From: Actinomycetota bacterium
Lineage (GTDB): Bacteria; Actinomycetota; Nitriliruptoria; Nitriliruptorales; JAHWKO01
DNA: 64,000 bases
Assembly (NCBI GenBank): GCA_019347675.1
Contig: JAHWKW010000007.1
Coordinates: 62,001 to 126,000, forward strand
Reading direction: 5' to 3'
The notes below the pieces were generated by a model. That model was not told where the DNA came from. It ran no database searches and was given only the letters and a program-made list of their open reading frames with translations. The position numbers and the translations under genes are program-made. This document shows, in pieces, positions 1 to 7,793 of this stretch. How positions within the stretch are numbered: the first letter of the stretch is position 1; every line of letters starts with the position of its first letter.

Positions 1-1035
1 CTCGCCACCGACTCCCGCGCCGCGTTCTTCAACCTGCACGCGGTGACGTTCGCCGCAGCGGCGGTCACGACCCTGTGGCAGCTCGACCGCGCCCTGGCCG
101 ACCTCGCCAGGGCAGGGCGACCACGATCGCGCTGGCGGCTCCTGGGCTTCGCGCTGTCGCCGGGGCTTGTGCTGTTCGGCATGCAGAACTGGGACCTGTG
201 GGCGGTCGTGCTGGTGGCTGCCGGGCTGGCGGCCGCGGCACGGCGACGCCCGACGCAGGCGGCGGTGTGGTTCGGGCTGGGCGCAGCGGTCAAGTGGTGG
301 CCGGCGTTGCTGGTGGTGACGCTGCTGGTCGGTCCGTGGGCGCCGCGGGACCGGCGACGCCGCCTGCCCGTGCGACCCGCTGCGGTGGCGGCCGGGGTGT
401 GGGCGTTGGCGCAGCTCCCGGCGGTGGTGATCAGCCCGACGGCGTGGGCTCGATCGCTCGCGTTCCACCTCGAGCGCGGCGCCAACCTCGATTCCGCCGT
501 GTCGGCGCTGGGATCTGTGGGGGCGGAGCTGCTCCCCGGCCGGTTCTGGGGCGGGCCGTTGACGACGCTGGCCACGGTGGTGTCGCTGGCGTTGCTGCTG
601 GTGGGCGCGGCGTACATCAGCTGGCGTCTGGAACGTGGCAGCCTGGATCCCGGCGATGCCGCACTGGCACTGGTCGCTCTGTTCCTGTTCACCAGCAAGG
701 TGTTCTCGCCGCAGTTCGTGCTGTGGCTGCTCCCGGTCGCCGTGCTGTCGACCGTGGCGTGGACGCCCGTCCTCGCCGTCGAGTCGAGCAACGCGGGGGT
801 GTGGTTGCTGTACGGCCCGTGGATGGCGCTGGGAGCCGAACCGCGGTTTGCCGGCTTCCTGCGGGCCGCACAGGGCATGGCGGTCGTTCGCGCGGCGACG
901 GTCGGGTGGCTGGTGGCCGCTGCTCTGCGTCGATCAGCGGGGCGTGAACACGCCGACGAGCACCAGGGCGACGGCCAGCACGGCCGCAAGGAACCGCAGC
1001 TCGCCGTCGCCCACGTACCAGGCGAAGAGGCCTAG
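1..1035 (+). CDS. GT87-type polyprenyl-phosphate-dependent membrane glycosyltransferase, C-terminal part
   Basis: The reading frame is open from base 1, so the start lies outside the window; 344 residues are visible. They form a hydrophobic protein with about eight membrane segments and short Arg-rich loops. The motifs QNWDLW, GLGAAVKWWP and KVFSPQFVLWLLP are typical of the DUF2029/GT87 (PimE-like) family, which transfers mannose or arabinose from polyprenyl phosphate to cell-envelope glycans outside the membrane. That assignment rests on the motifs; the sugar and acceptor cannot be told. The last ~35 residues are hydrophilic and overlap the convergent gene by 102 bases, so the tail is probably unconstrained. 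Confidence 0.7.
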   Translation, partial: LATDSRAAFFNLHAVTFAAAAVTTLWQLDRALADLARAGRPRSRWRLLGFALSPGLVLFGMQNWDLWAVVLVAAGLAAAARRRPTQAAVWFGLGAAVKWWPALLVVTLLVGPWAPRDRRRRLPVRPAAVAAGVWALAQLPAVVISPTAWARSLAFHLERGANLDSAVSALGSVGAELLPGRFWGGPLTTLATVVSLALLLVGAAYISWRLERGSLDPGDAALALVALFLFTSKVFSPQFVLWLLPVAVLSTVAWTPVLAVESSNAGVWLLYGPWMALGAEPRFAGFLRAAQGMAVVRAATVGWLVAAALRRSAGREHADEHQGDGQHGRKEPQLAVAHVPGEEA

Positions 1036-1506
1036 CAGCAGCCCGATGGTCACCAGACCAGGACCCACGTACCGCCCTTCGTCGTCCGCGGCCTCGTCCT
1101 CGGTGCTGTCGGCCACCCGGAGCCGTCCGTCGCGGTCCACCCACGCCCCGTTCGGCGCGTCGAACCAACCCGGGAGGGTCCCGCCGAGCGCCTGCACCGC
1201 ATCCCGCTCGCCGTCTTCGAGGCTGCCCACGACCGCCGCCCAGTCCATCACCAGTTGGGCACGGAACACGTCGCGGCTGGCCGGGTCGACCAGGACGACG
1301 TCGCCGTGGTCGTGGGGCCGGACCCGTGCGTCGAGCCCCCGACGCGCGGCGAGTTGGGCGACGTGGCGAGCCACCGCGGGGTGGAAGCGGCCCACCGGGG
1401 CGCCGGTCGGGCGCAGCGGCGCACCCTCGGGGACGAGCGCGACCTCGCAGGCCGGGCACACCGCCAGGCCCGCGACGTACTCGTCACCGCACGAGGAACA
1501 CCGCAT
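934..1506 (-). CDS. zinc-ribbon protein with two C-terminal membrane segments
   Basis: This 190-residue protein begins with a CSSC and CPAC pair (residues 3-6 and 18-21), a classic zinc-ribbon knuckle. A charged middle region of about 120 residues follows, and the end holds two adjacent hydrophobic segments (GPGLVTIGLLLGLFAWYV and LRFLAAVLAVALVLVGVF). It is probably anchored to the membrane with the ribbon in the cytoplasm. I do not recognise a named family, and the function is unknown. It is convergent with, and overlaps, the end of the upstream membrane glycosyltransferase gene. The starting ATG directly precedes the zinc knuckle, which supports the chosen start. Confidence 0.65.
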   Translation of the reverse strand: MRCSSCGDEYVAGLAVCPACEVALVPEGAPLRPTGAPVGRFHPAVARHVAQLAARRGLDARVRPHDHGDVVLVDPASRDVFRAQLVMDWAAVVGSLEDGERDAVQALGGTLPGWFDAPNGAWVDRDGRLRVADSTEDEAADDEGRYVGPGLVTIGLLLGLFAWYVGDGELRFLAAVLAVALVLVGVFTPR

Positions 1507-1649
1507 CCCGCGATAGTACGGCCGGCTGGGCGGTTGCGACGTTCACGCGCTGGCGAAGGTCAGCGACGCGACGGCGCTCGAGCCACGGACGCCGCCGTCC
1601 GATCCGACCGCGGCCGCCGGTACCCTGCGCCAACCCCAGGAGCAGCCCC

Positions 1650-2375
1650 GTGACGGAACGCATCTACTCCACCGACGCGTACGCCGCTGAGGTGGTCGCG
1701 ACGGTCGTGGACGTCGACCGCGGTGATGGCCGCGTGCTCCTCGATCGCACCGTGTTCTATCCGGGAGGTGGAGGACAACCGCCCGACACCGGATCGCTGT
1801 GGATCGGCGACGACCGCTTGGACGTCGAACGGGTCGCCACCGATCCCCGCGGGCTCTGGCACTGGGTCAACGGAGGGCCGCCCGCGGTCGGGACGGTCGT
1901 GCGGGGCGTCGTTGACTGGGAGCGCCGGTACCGACTGATGCGCACGCACACCGCGATGCACGCATTGTGCGGTGTCGTCTGGGAACGGTTCCGCAGCCCG
2001 GTCACCGGCGGGCAGATGGCGCCCGGTGAGGGACGCCTGGACTTCGAGCTTCCCGACTGGGACCCCGACGCCCGTGAACCGCTCGAGGCCGCACTCAACC
2101 GAGAGTTGGCCGCCGCCCGCCCCGTCCACGTCGACTTCCTGCCGCGTGACGAGGCCGACCGCGATCCCAGCCTGATCCGGACCAAGGTGTCGCTCCTGCC
2201 CGACGATCTGCGGATGGTCCGTGTCGTGGACATCGTCGGCCTGGACCGCCAAGCCGATGGCGGCACGCACGTGCGGTCCACCGCCGAGGTTGGTCGCGCC
2301 CGGATCGCGAAGGTTGAGTCGAAGGGACGCGGCTACCGCCGCATCCGCATTGCTCTCGACGAGCCGGACGCGTAA
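1650..2375 (+). CDS. alanyl-tRNA editing protein, AlaX type
   Basis: Free-standing relatives of the AlaRS editing domain hydrolyse mischarged Ser-tRNA(Ala) or Gly-tRNA(Ala) in the cytoplasm. The 241-residue protein has the N-terminal VFYPGGGGQPPD segment shared with AlaRS editing domains. Its first zinc motif is HTAMH (HxxxH), and the second metal-binding part is DGGTHVRSTAEVG near residue 205, where the first Cys of AlaRS is replaced by Asp as in many AlaX-M proteins. The GTG start is chosen because AGGAG lies seven bases upstream and the family similarity starts there; the frame is open further upstream. It stands alone, followed by a hairpin. Confidence 0.88.
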   Translation: MTERIYSTDAYAAEVVATVVDVDRGDGRVLLDRTVFYPGGGGQPPDTGSLWIGDDRLDVERVATDPRGLWHWVNGGPPAVGTVVRGVVDWERRYRLMRTHTAMHALCGVVWERFRSPVTGGQMAPGEGRLDFELPDWDPDAREPLEAALNRELAAARPVHVDFLPRDEADRDPSLIRTKVSLLPDDLRMVRVVDIVGLDRQADGGTHVRSTAEVGRARIAKVESKGRGYRRIRIALDEPDA

Positions 2376-2408
2376 GGACGTGCGCGGACAGGCGCAGGTC
2401 CAACCCCA

Positions 2409-2430
2409 GACCGGCCTTTGGGGGCCGGTC
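2409..2430 (+). terminator. hairpin after the alaX-like gene
   Basis: GACCGGCC and GGCCGGTC form a perfect 8-bp stem around a six-base loop, 33 bases after the stop codon. No T-tract follows, so this is terminator-like by position only; many GC-rich actinobacterial terminators lack the T-tract. Confidence 0.4.
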
Positions 2431-2471
2431 CCATGGGCCGTGTCGATCGAGTCGCCTCGCCCTTCGGCTCG

Positions 2472-2655
2472 TCTCCCAAGCAGCGCTTAAGGGGACCGGC
2501 CTCCAAGGCCCTGCGGGCCGTCGACACCGCCCCGACCGTCGATGCCGCCGAGCGCCAGATCGAGGAGTTCAAGACCGCCTGGGGCGGGCAGTCCCGATGA
2601 TCACCGGACCTGACGAGGCCGCCTGGGAGCAGTCCACGCTGGAGACGTGTGTCGC
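2472..2655 (+). pseudogene. remnant of an IS256-family (Mutator-type) transposase
   Basis: In one frame the sequence reads SKALRAVDTAPTVDAAERQ followed by IEEFKTAWG. Immediately after, in another frame, it reads PMITGPDEAAWEQS. Intact actinobacterial IS256 transposases have a segment of the form 'skaLr.vytAPTveAAe...eeF...WG.rYPmi...w...WEqf', so the two pieces fit one ancestral segment split by a frameshift at about 2585. Neither the catalytic DDE residues nor the rest of the protein can be found nearby, and no terminal inverted repeats were seen. This is therefore an old internal fragment. The match is from memory of the family and needs an alignment. Confidence 0.6.
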
Positions 2656-2847
2656 GGTCGTCCACAAGATCTTCTCGTGGGCGCCGGTCACCGCAGGCGT
2701 TGTGCCCGCAGCATGGTGTCGTGGGTGTGGTGGCTGCGATACATCTCATCCCAGAGCTGTGTGTCCATTTTGTTGTCAGCGATCATCTCCCGGCTCTGGT
2801 GTCGCGGCGGACGTCGTCGTCCAGCGGGTGACCGCCGAACAGGGGGA
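2656..2847. other. unassigned stretch with a lower-GC patch
   Basis: No convincing gene is present. Bases 2730-2800 look clearly poorer in G+C than the surroundings. The minus strand there holds a 32-codon frame (2786 down to 2688) rich in D, N, M and H, with AGATG just before it. It could be a small gene, the tail of a lost gene that arrived with the neighbouring transposase remnant, or chance. Confidence 0.25.
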
Positions 2848-3096
2848 CTACCAGGGGGCGGCGTCACCCTCCTCGCCGAGTTCACGCAGCAGCCGTTGCA
2901 GGGCGGGTTCCTCCGCGGCGGGCAGCTCCATGCGCGGCACCGTCCGCGCCCCGTCATCGGGGCAGCGCCTGACCCACGCGGGCAGTTCCTGGCGGCACAC
3001 CACGCACACGCGGGGCTCGGTCTCCACCACCGGGCCGCTGTCGACGCCGCCCGACTCTTCTTCGTCGTCGCGGCGCCGCTCCAGTGGGCTCACCAC
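2848..3096 (-). CDS. small CxxC zinc-finger-like protein, function unknown
   Basis: An 82-residue acidic protein with a central CVVCRQELPAWVRRCPDDG segment, which resembles half of a treble-clef or zinc ribbon with one Cys of the second pair replaced. The GTG start is preceded by GAGGAG at a good distance, which supports real translation. The ends are charged and without membrane segments. It is divergent from tyrS, about 80 bases away. No family is recognised; a DNA- or RNA-associated zinc protein is possible but not shown. Confidence 0.55.
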   Translation of the reverse strand: MVSPLERRRDDEEESGGVDSGPVVETEPRVCVVCRQELPAWVRRCPDDGARTVPRMELPAAEEPALQRLLRELGEEGDAAPW

Positions 3097-3176
3097 GGCT
3101 CCTCGCCCGGTCCCGTGCCTGTGAGAGTACGGGTCATCCCCGGCGACGAGCCAGCCGGCCGGTAGCGTCGCAGGGG

Positions 3177-4463
3177 ATGACCGAGACGAACGCGTTCGAC
3201 GTCCTCAAGGCCCGCGGCTACGTCCAGGACGTGACCGATGAGGGCGCCGTCCGTGACCTGCTGGCCACCGAGGACGTCACCTTCTACGTCGGCTTCGATC
3301 CCACCGCTCCGTCGTTGCACGTCGGCAATCTGGTGGCGATCATGGCGATGGCGTGGCTGCAGCGGCTGGGTCACCGCCCCGTGGCGATCGCCGGAGGTGC
3401 CACCGGCCGGATCGGTGATCCCTCCGGCCGTGACACCGAGCGGGAGCTCCTCGACGACGAGGTCATCGCCGCGAACCTCAGCACGATCCAGGCACAGCTG
3501 TCGCGCTTCTTGGACCTGTCCAGCCCCGACCGTGGCCTGCTCCTGGACAACCACGAGTGGCTCGGGAGCTTCACGTACCTGGCGTTCCTCCGCGACGTCG
3601 GGAAGCACTTCTCGGTGAACCAGATGATCGCCCGCGAGTCCGTCAGGCGCCGGCTGGAGTCACGGGAGCAAGGCATCTCCTACACGGAGTTCAGCTACCA
3701 GCTGCTCCAGGCGTACGACTTCGCCCACCTGTACGCCACCTACGGGTGCCGTTTGCAGGGCGGTGGATCCGACCAGTGGGGCAACATCGTCGCCGGCATC
3801 GACCTGACCCGCCGACTGCACGGCGCGGAGGCGTTCGGGATCGTGTGGCCGCTCATCGAAGGTGCGGGCGGGCAGAAGTTCTCCAAGTCCGCCGGGAACG
3901 CACCGTGGCTGGCGGCGGACCTGACGTCCCCGTACGCCTACTACCAGTGGTGGTTGGACACCCACGACGACGACGTCGTGCGGTTCCTGCGGCTGTTCAC
4001 CTTCCTACCCGATGAGCAGATCGACGAGCTCGCCCGTGACCACGCCGCCGAACCCGCGGCGCGGACGGCACACCGGCGCCTGGCGGAGGAGACCACCCGG
4101 TTGCTGCACGGCGACGCCGAGCTGGCCGACGCGGAACGCGCCAGCGAGATCCTGTTCGGCCAGGAGCCGTTCGCCGGACTCGACGACCGGGTGCTGTCGG
4201 ACGCCTTCGATGCGGCGCCCTCGCTCGAGCTGCCGCGCGGCCGGCTCGACGACGGCATGGGCGTGCTCGAGCTGATGGTCGAGGTCGGTGCGGCGTCGTC
4301 CAACAGCCAGGCCCGCCGCCTGGTCGAGCAGGGTGGGGTTTCGCTGAACAACGTCCGCGTCGACGACCCCGCACGTCGCATCGCGCCCGAGGACCTGGCC
4401 AGCGCCACCACGCTGGTGCTGCGCGTTGGACGGAAGCGCTACTACCTCGCCCGGTTCACCTGA
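3177..4463 (+). CDS. tyrS: tyrosyl-tRNA synthetase
   Basis: This enzyme charges tRNA(Tyr) with tyrosine in the cytoplasm. The 428 residues are the normal length for the bacterial TyrS-type enzyme. The class I signatures are present: SLHVGNL (HIGH-type) near residue 46 and GQKFSKSAGN (KMSKS-type) near residue 230. The C-terminal S4-like RNA-binding part (ELMVEVGAASSNSQARRLV) is intact. The ATG at 3177 follows CAGGGG and begins with the family's usual N-terminus; the frame is open 31 codons further upstream but that part has no family similarity. No T-box-like leader was recognised in the short upstream gap. Confidence 0.97.
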   Translation: MTETNAFDVLKARGYVQDVTDEGAVRDLLATEDVTFYVGFDPTAPSLHVGNLVAIMAMAWLQRLGHRPVAIAGGATGRIGDPSGRDTERELLDDEVIAANLSTIQAQLSRFLDLSSPDRGLLLDNHEWLGSFTYLAFLRDVGKHFSVNQMIARESVRRRLESREQGISYTEFSYQLLQAYDFAHLYATYGCRLQGGGSDQWGNIVAGIDLTRRLHGAEAFGIVWPLIEGAGGQKFSKSAGNAPWLAADLTSPYAYYQWWLDTHDDDVVRFLRLFTFLPDEQIDELARDHAAEPAARTAHRRLAEETTRLLHGDAELADAERASEILFGQEPFAGLDDRVLSDAFDAAPSLELPRGRLDDGMGVLELMVEVGAASSNSQARRLVEQGGVSLNNVRVDDPARRIAPEDLASATTLVLRVGRKRYYLARFT

Positions 4464-4570
4464 ACGTGGTCACAGCACCGCTGCGACGTCCGCGGCCGCC
4501 ACTGGCCAGACGTGCAGCGCCGGTCTAAGGTACGTCACACCCCGTGATGGACGGTCGCCAGGAGGGCAAG

Positions 4571-5290
4571 ATGTTGGCCCCGATCCGCCGGACGGCGACG
4601 ACCCTGGCCAGTGCCCTGGTCAGTGCCCTGGCCGTCGCTGTACTCCTCGCCGGCCCTGTCGGAGCCGACGAGGCGCCGTTGAGCGAGTCGCCGCCGGCTG
4701 ATCCGCCCGCGCCCCGGACCGAGGTCACCGAAACCGACGCCACGCAGGCCGCGGCCGACGCCGTGGAGCAGGCCGTCACGGCCGCCCAGCCAGAAGCGGT
4801 CGACACGATCCTGGACGCGGCCGAGGCGGTCGCTGATCAGGCCCCGGCTCCGGTCGGCGACGCCGTTCGCACGGTGACCGCGATGGCACGCGAGGCGGCA
4901 GCACCGACCACGCCGCCACCGGCTCCTGTTCCTGCCGACCGTGACGACACCCGGGCGACCGGCGGGCCGGTCACCGATCTCGGCGCGGTCACCGTCCCTG
5001 CAGCCGTCCGCCCGGCCTCGAGTGTGCCGATCGGCGCGACCTCGCTGACCGGTCTCCGACTCGATCAAGCGCAGATCCGGGTGGCCGAGGCGGACCTGGC
5101 CGCGTTCACCTCGCCGGATCCGGCCCTGGCTGCTCCCATCACGGGCACCTCCGCGCCGCTGCCGTCGGTCCCGATCGACCGGGCGCATCGGATCCTGGCC
5201 GAGATCCTGTTCGGTGCCGCCCTACTGGTCGTGGCCACAGCGGCCCTGGTCGGTGAACTCGGCCCCGACCGCCGGTCCGCTGCCGCGTGA
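4571..5290 (+). CDS. Ala/Pro-rich exported protein with C-terminal membrane anchor
   Basis: A 239-residue low-complexity protein. It has a signal peptide (RRTATTLASALVSALAVAVLLAGPVGA), a long Ala/Pro/Thr/Asp-rich middle and one C-terminal hydrophobic segment (ILAEILFGAALLVVATAALVG) followed by a short Arg-containing tail. This is the layout of a surface protein held by its C-terminus. The ATG is chosen because AGGAGGG lies just upstream; two starts 24-27 bases earlier lack a better site. Family and function are unknown. The next gene downstream encodes a protein of similar architecture, so the two may be expressed together. Confidence 0.7.
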   Translation: MLAPIRRTATTLASALVSALAVAVLLAGPVGADEAPLSESPPADPPAPRTEVTETDATQAAADAVEQAVTAAQPEAVDTILDAAEAVADQAPAPVGDAVRTVTAMAREAAAPTTPPPAPVPADRDDTRATGGPVTDLGAVTVPAAVRPASSVPIGATSLTGLRLDQAQIRVAEADLAAFTSPDPALAAPITGTSAPLPSVPIDRAHRILAEILFGAALLVVATAALVGELGPDRRSAAA

Positions 5291-5367
5291 CCCACTGACC
5301 CACCCGGCGTGCCTCCGGTTGCCTTGACGCGGCCGGGAGCCGCGGACGTGTCGGCACGCGGGGTGGC

Positions 5368-5400
5368 GCGAACGGACCCCGCGAACGGACCCCGCGAACC
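5368..5400. repeat. 13-bp tandem repeat, about 2.5 copies
   Basis: GCGAACGGACCCC is repeated head to tail in the gap between the two exported-protein genes. The period is not a multiple of three and the array is not inside a gene. Confidence 0.75.
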
Positions 5401-5443
5401 GCGACCCTCGCAGCCGGTCGGGTGCCGCGCTAGCGTGCAACCC

Positions 5444-6319
5444 ATGCGGTTGAGCCTGCTCGTCTCGGCGGCGGCGCTACTCGGTTCGGCGTTGACCGTC
5501 GTTGTGGCCTCTCCCGCGGCGGCCGCGCGGACCGTCCAGGTCGTGGTCGCCGACGGCGGCTACAACGACGGCGACGCCGACGGAAACGGGTCAGCGTGGA
5601 GCACGGTCGTGCACGTGGGCGACACGGTGCGGTGGGTGTGGCACTCGGCCAACAAGGCCCCACATACGGTCACGGCGCTGGGACTGGACGTGTCGTTCGA
5701 CTCCGACCGCCCCTGCACCGAGGATCCCGCCCGGGACGTGTCGGCCTGCCGCATGCCGCCGTACGCCTACCAGTTCACGTTCACCGCTGAGGGCAGCTAC
5801 CGCTACCGGTCGCAGACCGACGTCGCCCCACCGGTCATCGGCGCGATCGAGGTGCTGCCTGCGCCACCCGCGCCGCCGCCACCGCCGCCCGAAGCTGGCC
5901 CGGCCGACGAGGCGCCACAACCGGCCGCGGACGGACAACAACAGGGCGGACAGGGTGCGGCGGCTGCAGGGTCGGCCCCCGCGCCGTCGCCCGCGCGCAC
6001 CGCTGCGGCTTCGCAGTCAGGGCGGATCCGGGCCCGTGCCTGGCTGCCCCGTGTCGGGGTCGCCCCCGCACCCCCCGAGACGGGCGGGATGGTCGACGTG
6101 GCACCGGCGGTCGCGCCAGGGCGTGCCCTTGACGGGTCGTTGGGTTCTCCGCCCAGCGCCGCGCCGACCCAGACCGTCACCGCGGAGCTGGCCGCCGATG
6201 TGCCCGACTGGCGTCAGATCTCCCCCGAGGTGGCCCTGACCGCCGTGGCCGTCGCGCTGCTGGTCCTCACCGCCGGGGCGTTCGGTCGCCTGATCCTGTT
6301 CGGACCGCCCTGGACGTGA
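5444..6319 (+). CDS. exported cupredoxin-fold protein with Pro-rich stalk and C-terminal anchor
   Basis: The 291-residue protein starts with a signal peptide ending AAAA-RT. A domain of about 110 residues follows with the plastocyanin-like pattern VHVGDTVRWVW, then APHTVTALG and FTAEGSYRYRS. The first His ligand position is present. The loop that normally carries the Cys, His and Met copper ligands reads GSYRYRSQTDVAPPV, so copper binding looks lost. Two cysteines (PCTED, ACRMP) could form a disulfide. A Pro/Ala/Gln-rich stalk and a C-terminal membrane segment follow. The role is unknown; a structural or adhesive surface domain is more likely than electron transfer. Confidence 0.75.
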   Translation: MRLSLLVSAAALLGSALTVVVASPAAAARTVQVVVADGGYNDGDADGNGSAWSTVVHVGDTVRWVWHSANKAPHTVTALGLDVSFDSDRPCTEDPARDVSACRMPPYAYQFTFTAEGSYRYRSQTDVAPPVIGAIEVLPAPPAPPPPPPEAGPADEAPQPAADGQQQGGQGAAAAGSAPAPSPARTAAASQSGRIRARAWLPRVGVAPAPPETGGMVDVAPAVAPGRALDGSLGSPPSAAPTQTVTAELAADVPDWRQISPEVALTAVAVALLVLTAGAFGRLILFGPPWT

Positions 6320-6360
6320 CCGGTGACGTGACCGGTGACGTGACCGGTGACGTGACTGGT
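6313..6360. repeat. 12-bp tandem repeat, four copies
   Basis: Four head-to-tail units of GACGTGACCGGT (the last with one change). The first unit contains the TGA stop codon of the preceding gene, so the array grew across the 3' end of that gene into the intergenic space. Confidence 0.85.
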
Positions 6361-6460
6361 CGATCCGACCGGTGGTCGTCCACAGCCGCGGGTCGGGAAC
6401 GGTTGAGCCGGCGGTGACCGTCGGGTACGGTCGCCGCGTTCCGGGCCCGCTTCCCCGGCC

Positions 6461-6530
6461 GGTCGCCGGTGGCGACCAGACCCCGGGCCTACCCGACGAC
6501 CGGTCGGGACCCGGAGGACGGGCCCTCCGG
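6461..6530 (+). promoter_or_regulatory. structured 5' leader of the rpsF operon (three hairpins)
   Basis: Three hairpins lie in a row upstream of rpsF: GGTCGCC/GGCGACC with a 3-base loop (6461-6477), CCCGAC/GTCGGG (6492-6508) and CCGGAGG/CCTCCGG (6511-6530). Many bacteria regulate rpsF-rpsR through an S6:S18-binding leader, so autoregulation is plausible. I could not match the conserved features of that motif with confidence. Confidence 0.35.
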
Positions 6531-6596
6531 CACCCCTGCTCCCAACGGCGGCACAGGCCGCGCCCGTGGGGGCCGTCAGCCCGAAGGGAGTGCGCT

Positions 6597-6926
6597 GTGC
6601 GCCACTACGAGATGATGCTCATCCTCCGCGACGACCTCGACGAGGAGGCCGTCGCCCAACAGGTCGAGCGCATCCAGTCAACGATCACCGACTCCAGCGG
6701 TCAGGTCATCCAAACCGAACACTGGGGCAGGCGGCCGTTCGCCTACGAGATCAACCACCGCCGTTCCGGCTACTACATCGTCCTCGACTTCGAGGCCGAA
6801 GCCCACGCGGTGGACGAACTCGAGCGGCAGCTGAAGATCAACGACGATGTGGTCCGGTTCAAGACGATCCGGCCCGAAGTCCGCGTCCACAAGCCCGGTG
6901 ACCCGCGCCGGCGGACGCCGGTGTGA
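6597..6926 (+). CDS. rpsF: 30S ribosomal protein S6
   Basis: S6 binds the central domain of 16S rRNA together with S18. The 109 residues begin RHYEMMLILRDDLDEE and contain the conserved WGRRPFAYEI and GYYIVLDFEAE strands of the family. The GTG start is set by GAAGGGAG just upstream and by the universal N-terminus (R-x-YE). It is the first gene of the conserved rpsF-ssb-rpsR-rplI order seen in actinobacteria, with gaps of 73, 39 and 89 bases, so one operon is likely. Confidence 0.97.
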   Translation: MRHYEMMLILRDDLDEEAVAQQVERIQSTITDSSGQVIQTEHWGRRPFAYEINHRRSGYYIVLDFEAEAHAVDELERQLKINDDVVRFKTIRPEVRVHKPGDPRRRTPV

Positions 6927-6999
6927 GCCCCGGTCGCCGGAGCACGGCGCTCCGGCGACGCCCGCCCCAACGGGGTGGCACGAGCGAAGGAGCGAACGG

Positions 7000-7443
7000 A
7001 TGGCGTTCGAGAGCAACATCATCACGATCATCGGCAACCTCACCGACGACCCCGAATTGCGCTTCACCGGCGCGGGCGTGGCGGTCTGCAGCATCCGGGT
7101 CGCCACCAACCGCCGTTGGACCGGCCGTGACGGTCGCGAGCAGGAGGAGACGACCTTCGTCACCGCGAACGCCTGGCGTGACCTGGCCGAGAACGTCGCC
7201 AACAGCCTGCACAAGGGCGACCGTGCCGTCGTGATCGGGCGGCTCCGGATCCGATCGTACGACGACCGGGACGGCCAGACCCGCTGGGTGACGGAGATCG
7301 AAGCGGACGAGATCGCCCCGAGCCTGCGCTGGGCCGTTGCAAGGCCCGAGAAGACCCGCGGGCCGTCGGCGTCACGCAGCGACGAGTCGGGCGACTGGAG
7401 CGCTGCGAGCACCACACCGGAGATGGAAGACGTACCGTTCTGA
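7000..7443 (+). CDS. ssb: single-stranded DNA-binding protein
   Basis: A 147-residue SSB that protects and organises single-stranded DNA in replication and repair. The OB-fold part covers residues 1-110 (IITIIGNLTDDPELRFT, FVTANAWRDLAENVA, GRLRIRSYDDRDGQTRWVTE). The short disordered linker ends in EMEDVPF, the acidic tip that recruits partner proteins. The ATG follows a purine-rich GAAGGAGCGA. The linker is shorter than in mycobacterial SSB. It sits between rpsF and rpsR, the usual position. Confidence 0.96.
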   Translation: MAFESNIITIIGNLTDDPELRFTGAGVAVCSIRVATNRRWTGRDGREQEETTFVTANAWRDLAENVANSLHKGDRAVVIGRLRIRSYDDRDGQTRWVTEIEADEIAPSLRWAVARPEKTRGPSASRSDESGDWSAASTTPEMEDVPF

Positions 7444-7482
7444 GCGACGGTTCGCTTCAGTGAACGATCCAGGAGGACTCGG

Positions 7483-7704
7483 ATGGCGTATCGCCAGGCC
7501 AAGCCCAAGGTCTGCCAGTTCTGCCGCGAGCGGGTCGAGTACATCGACTACAAGGACCTGCAGACGCTGAAGAGCTACCTCAACGAGCGCGGCAAGATCA
7601 AGGCGCGTCGCTCGTCGGGGGCGTGCCCCCAGCACCAGCGGCAACTCGCTCAGGCGGTGAAGAACGCCCGCGAGATGGCGCTGATGCCCTACGCCGTGCG
7701 CTAG
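7483..7704 (+). CDS. rpsR: 30S ribosomal protein S18, zinc-binding (C+) form
   Basis: The 73-residue S18 partners S6 on the small subunit platform. It has QFCRERVEYIDYKD and the conserved C-terminal QRQLAQAVKNAREMALMPY. Cysteines at residues 11 and 14 (VCQFC) and a later GACPQH give a zinc-binding C+ form, whereas many actinobacteria also carry a C- paralogue elsewhere. AGGAGG precedes the ATG at normal distance. Confidence 0.97.
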   Translation: MAYRQAKPKVCQFCRERVEYIDYKDLQTLKSYLNERGKIKARRSSGACPQHQRQLAQAVKNAREMALMPYAVR

Positions 7705-7720
7705 AACACCACGGGTCGCC

Positions 7721-7756
7721 ACGCGGACGCCGCCTGCCGCTGGTTGGCGTCCGCGT
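7721..7756 (+). terminator. strong hairpin between rpsR and rplI
   Basis: ACGCGGACGCC (7721-7731) and GGCGTCCGCGT (7746-7756) form a perfect 11-bp stem with a 14-base loop. It occupies the middle of the rpsR-rplI gap. It could partly terminate transcription, protect the upstream message or separate expression of rplI from the rest of the operon. No T-tract follows. Confidence 0.5.
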
Positions 7757-7793
7757 TGGCGGCCTTCGCCGGCGAGCAGCCCAGGAGGCTGAC

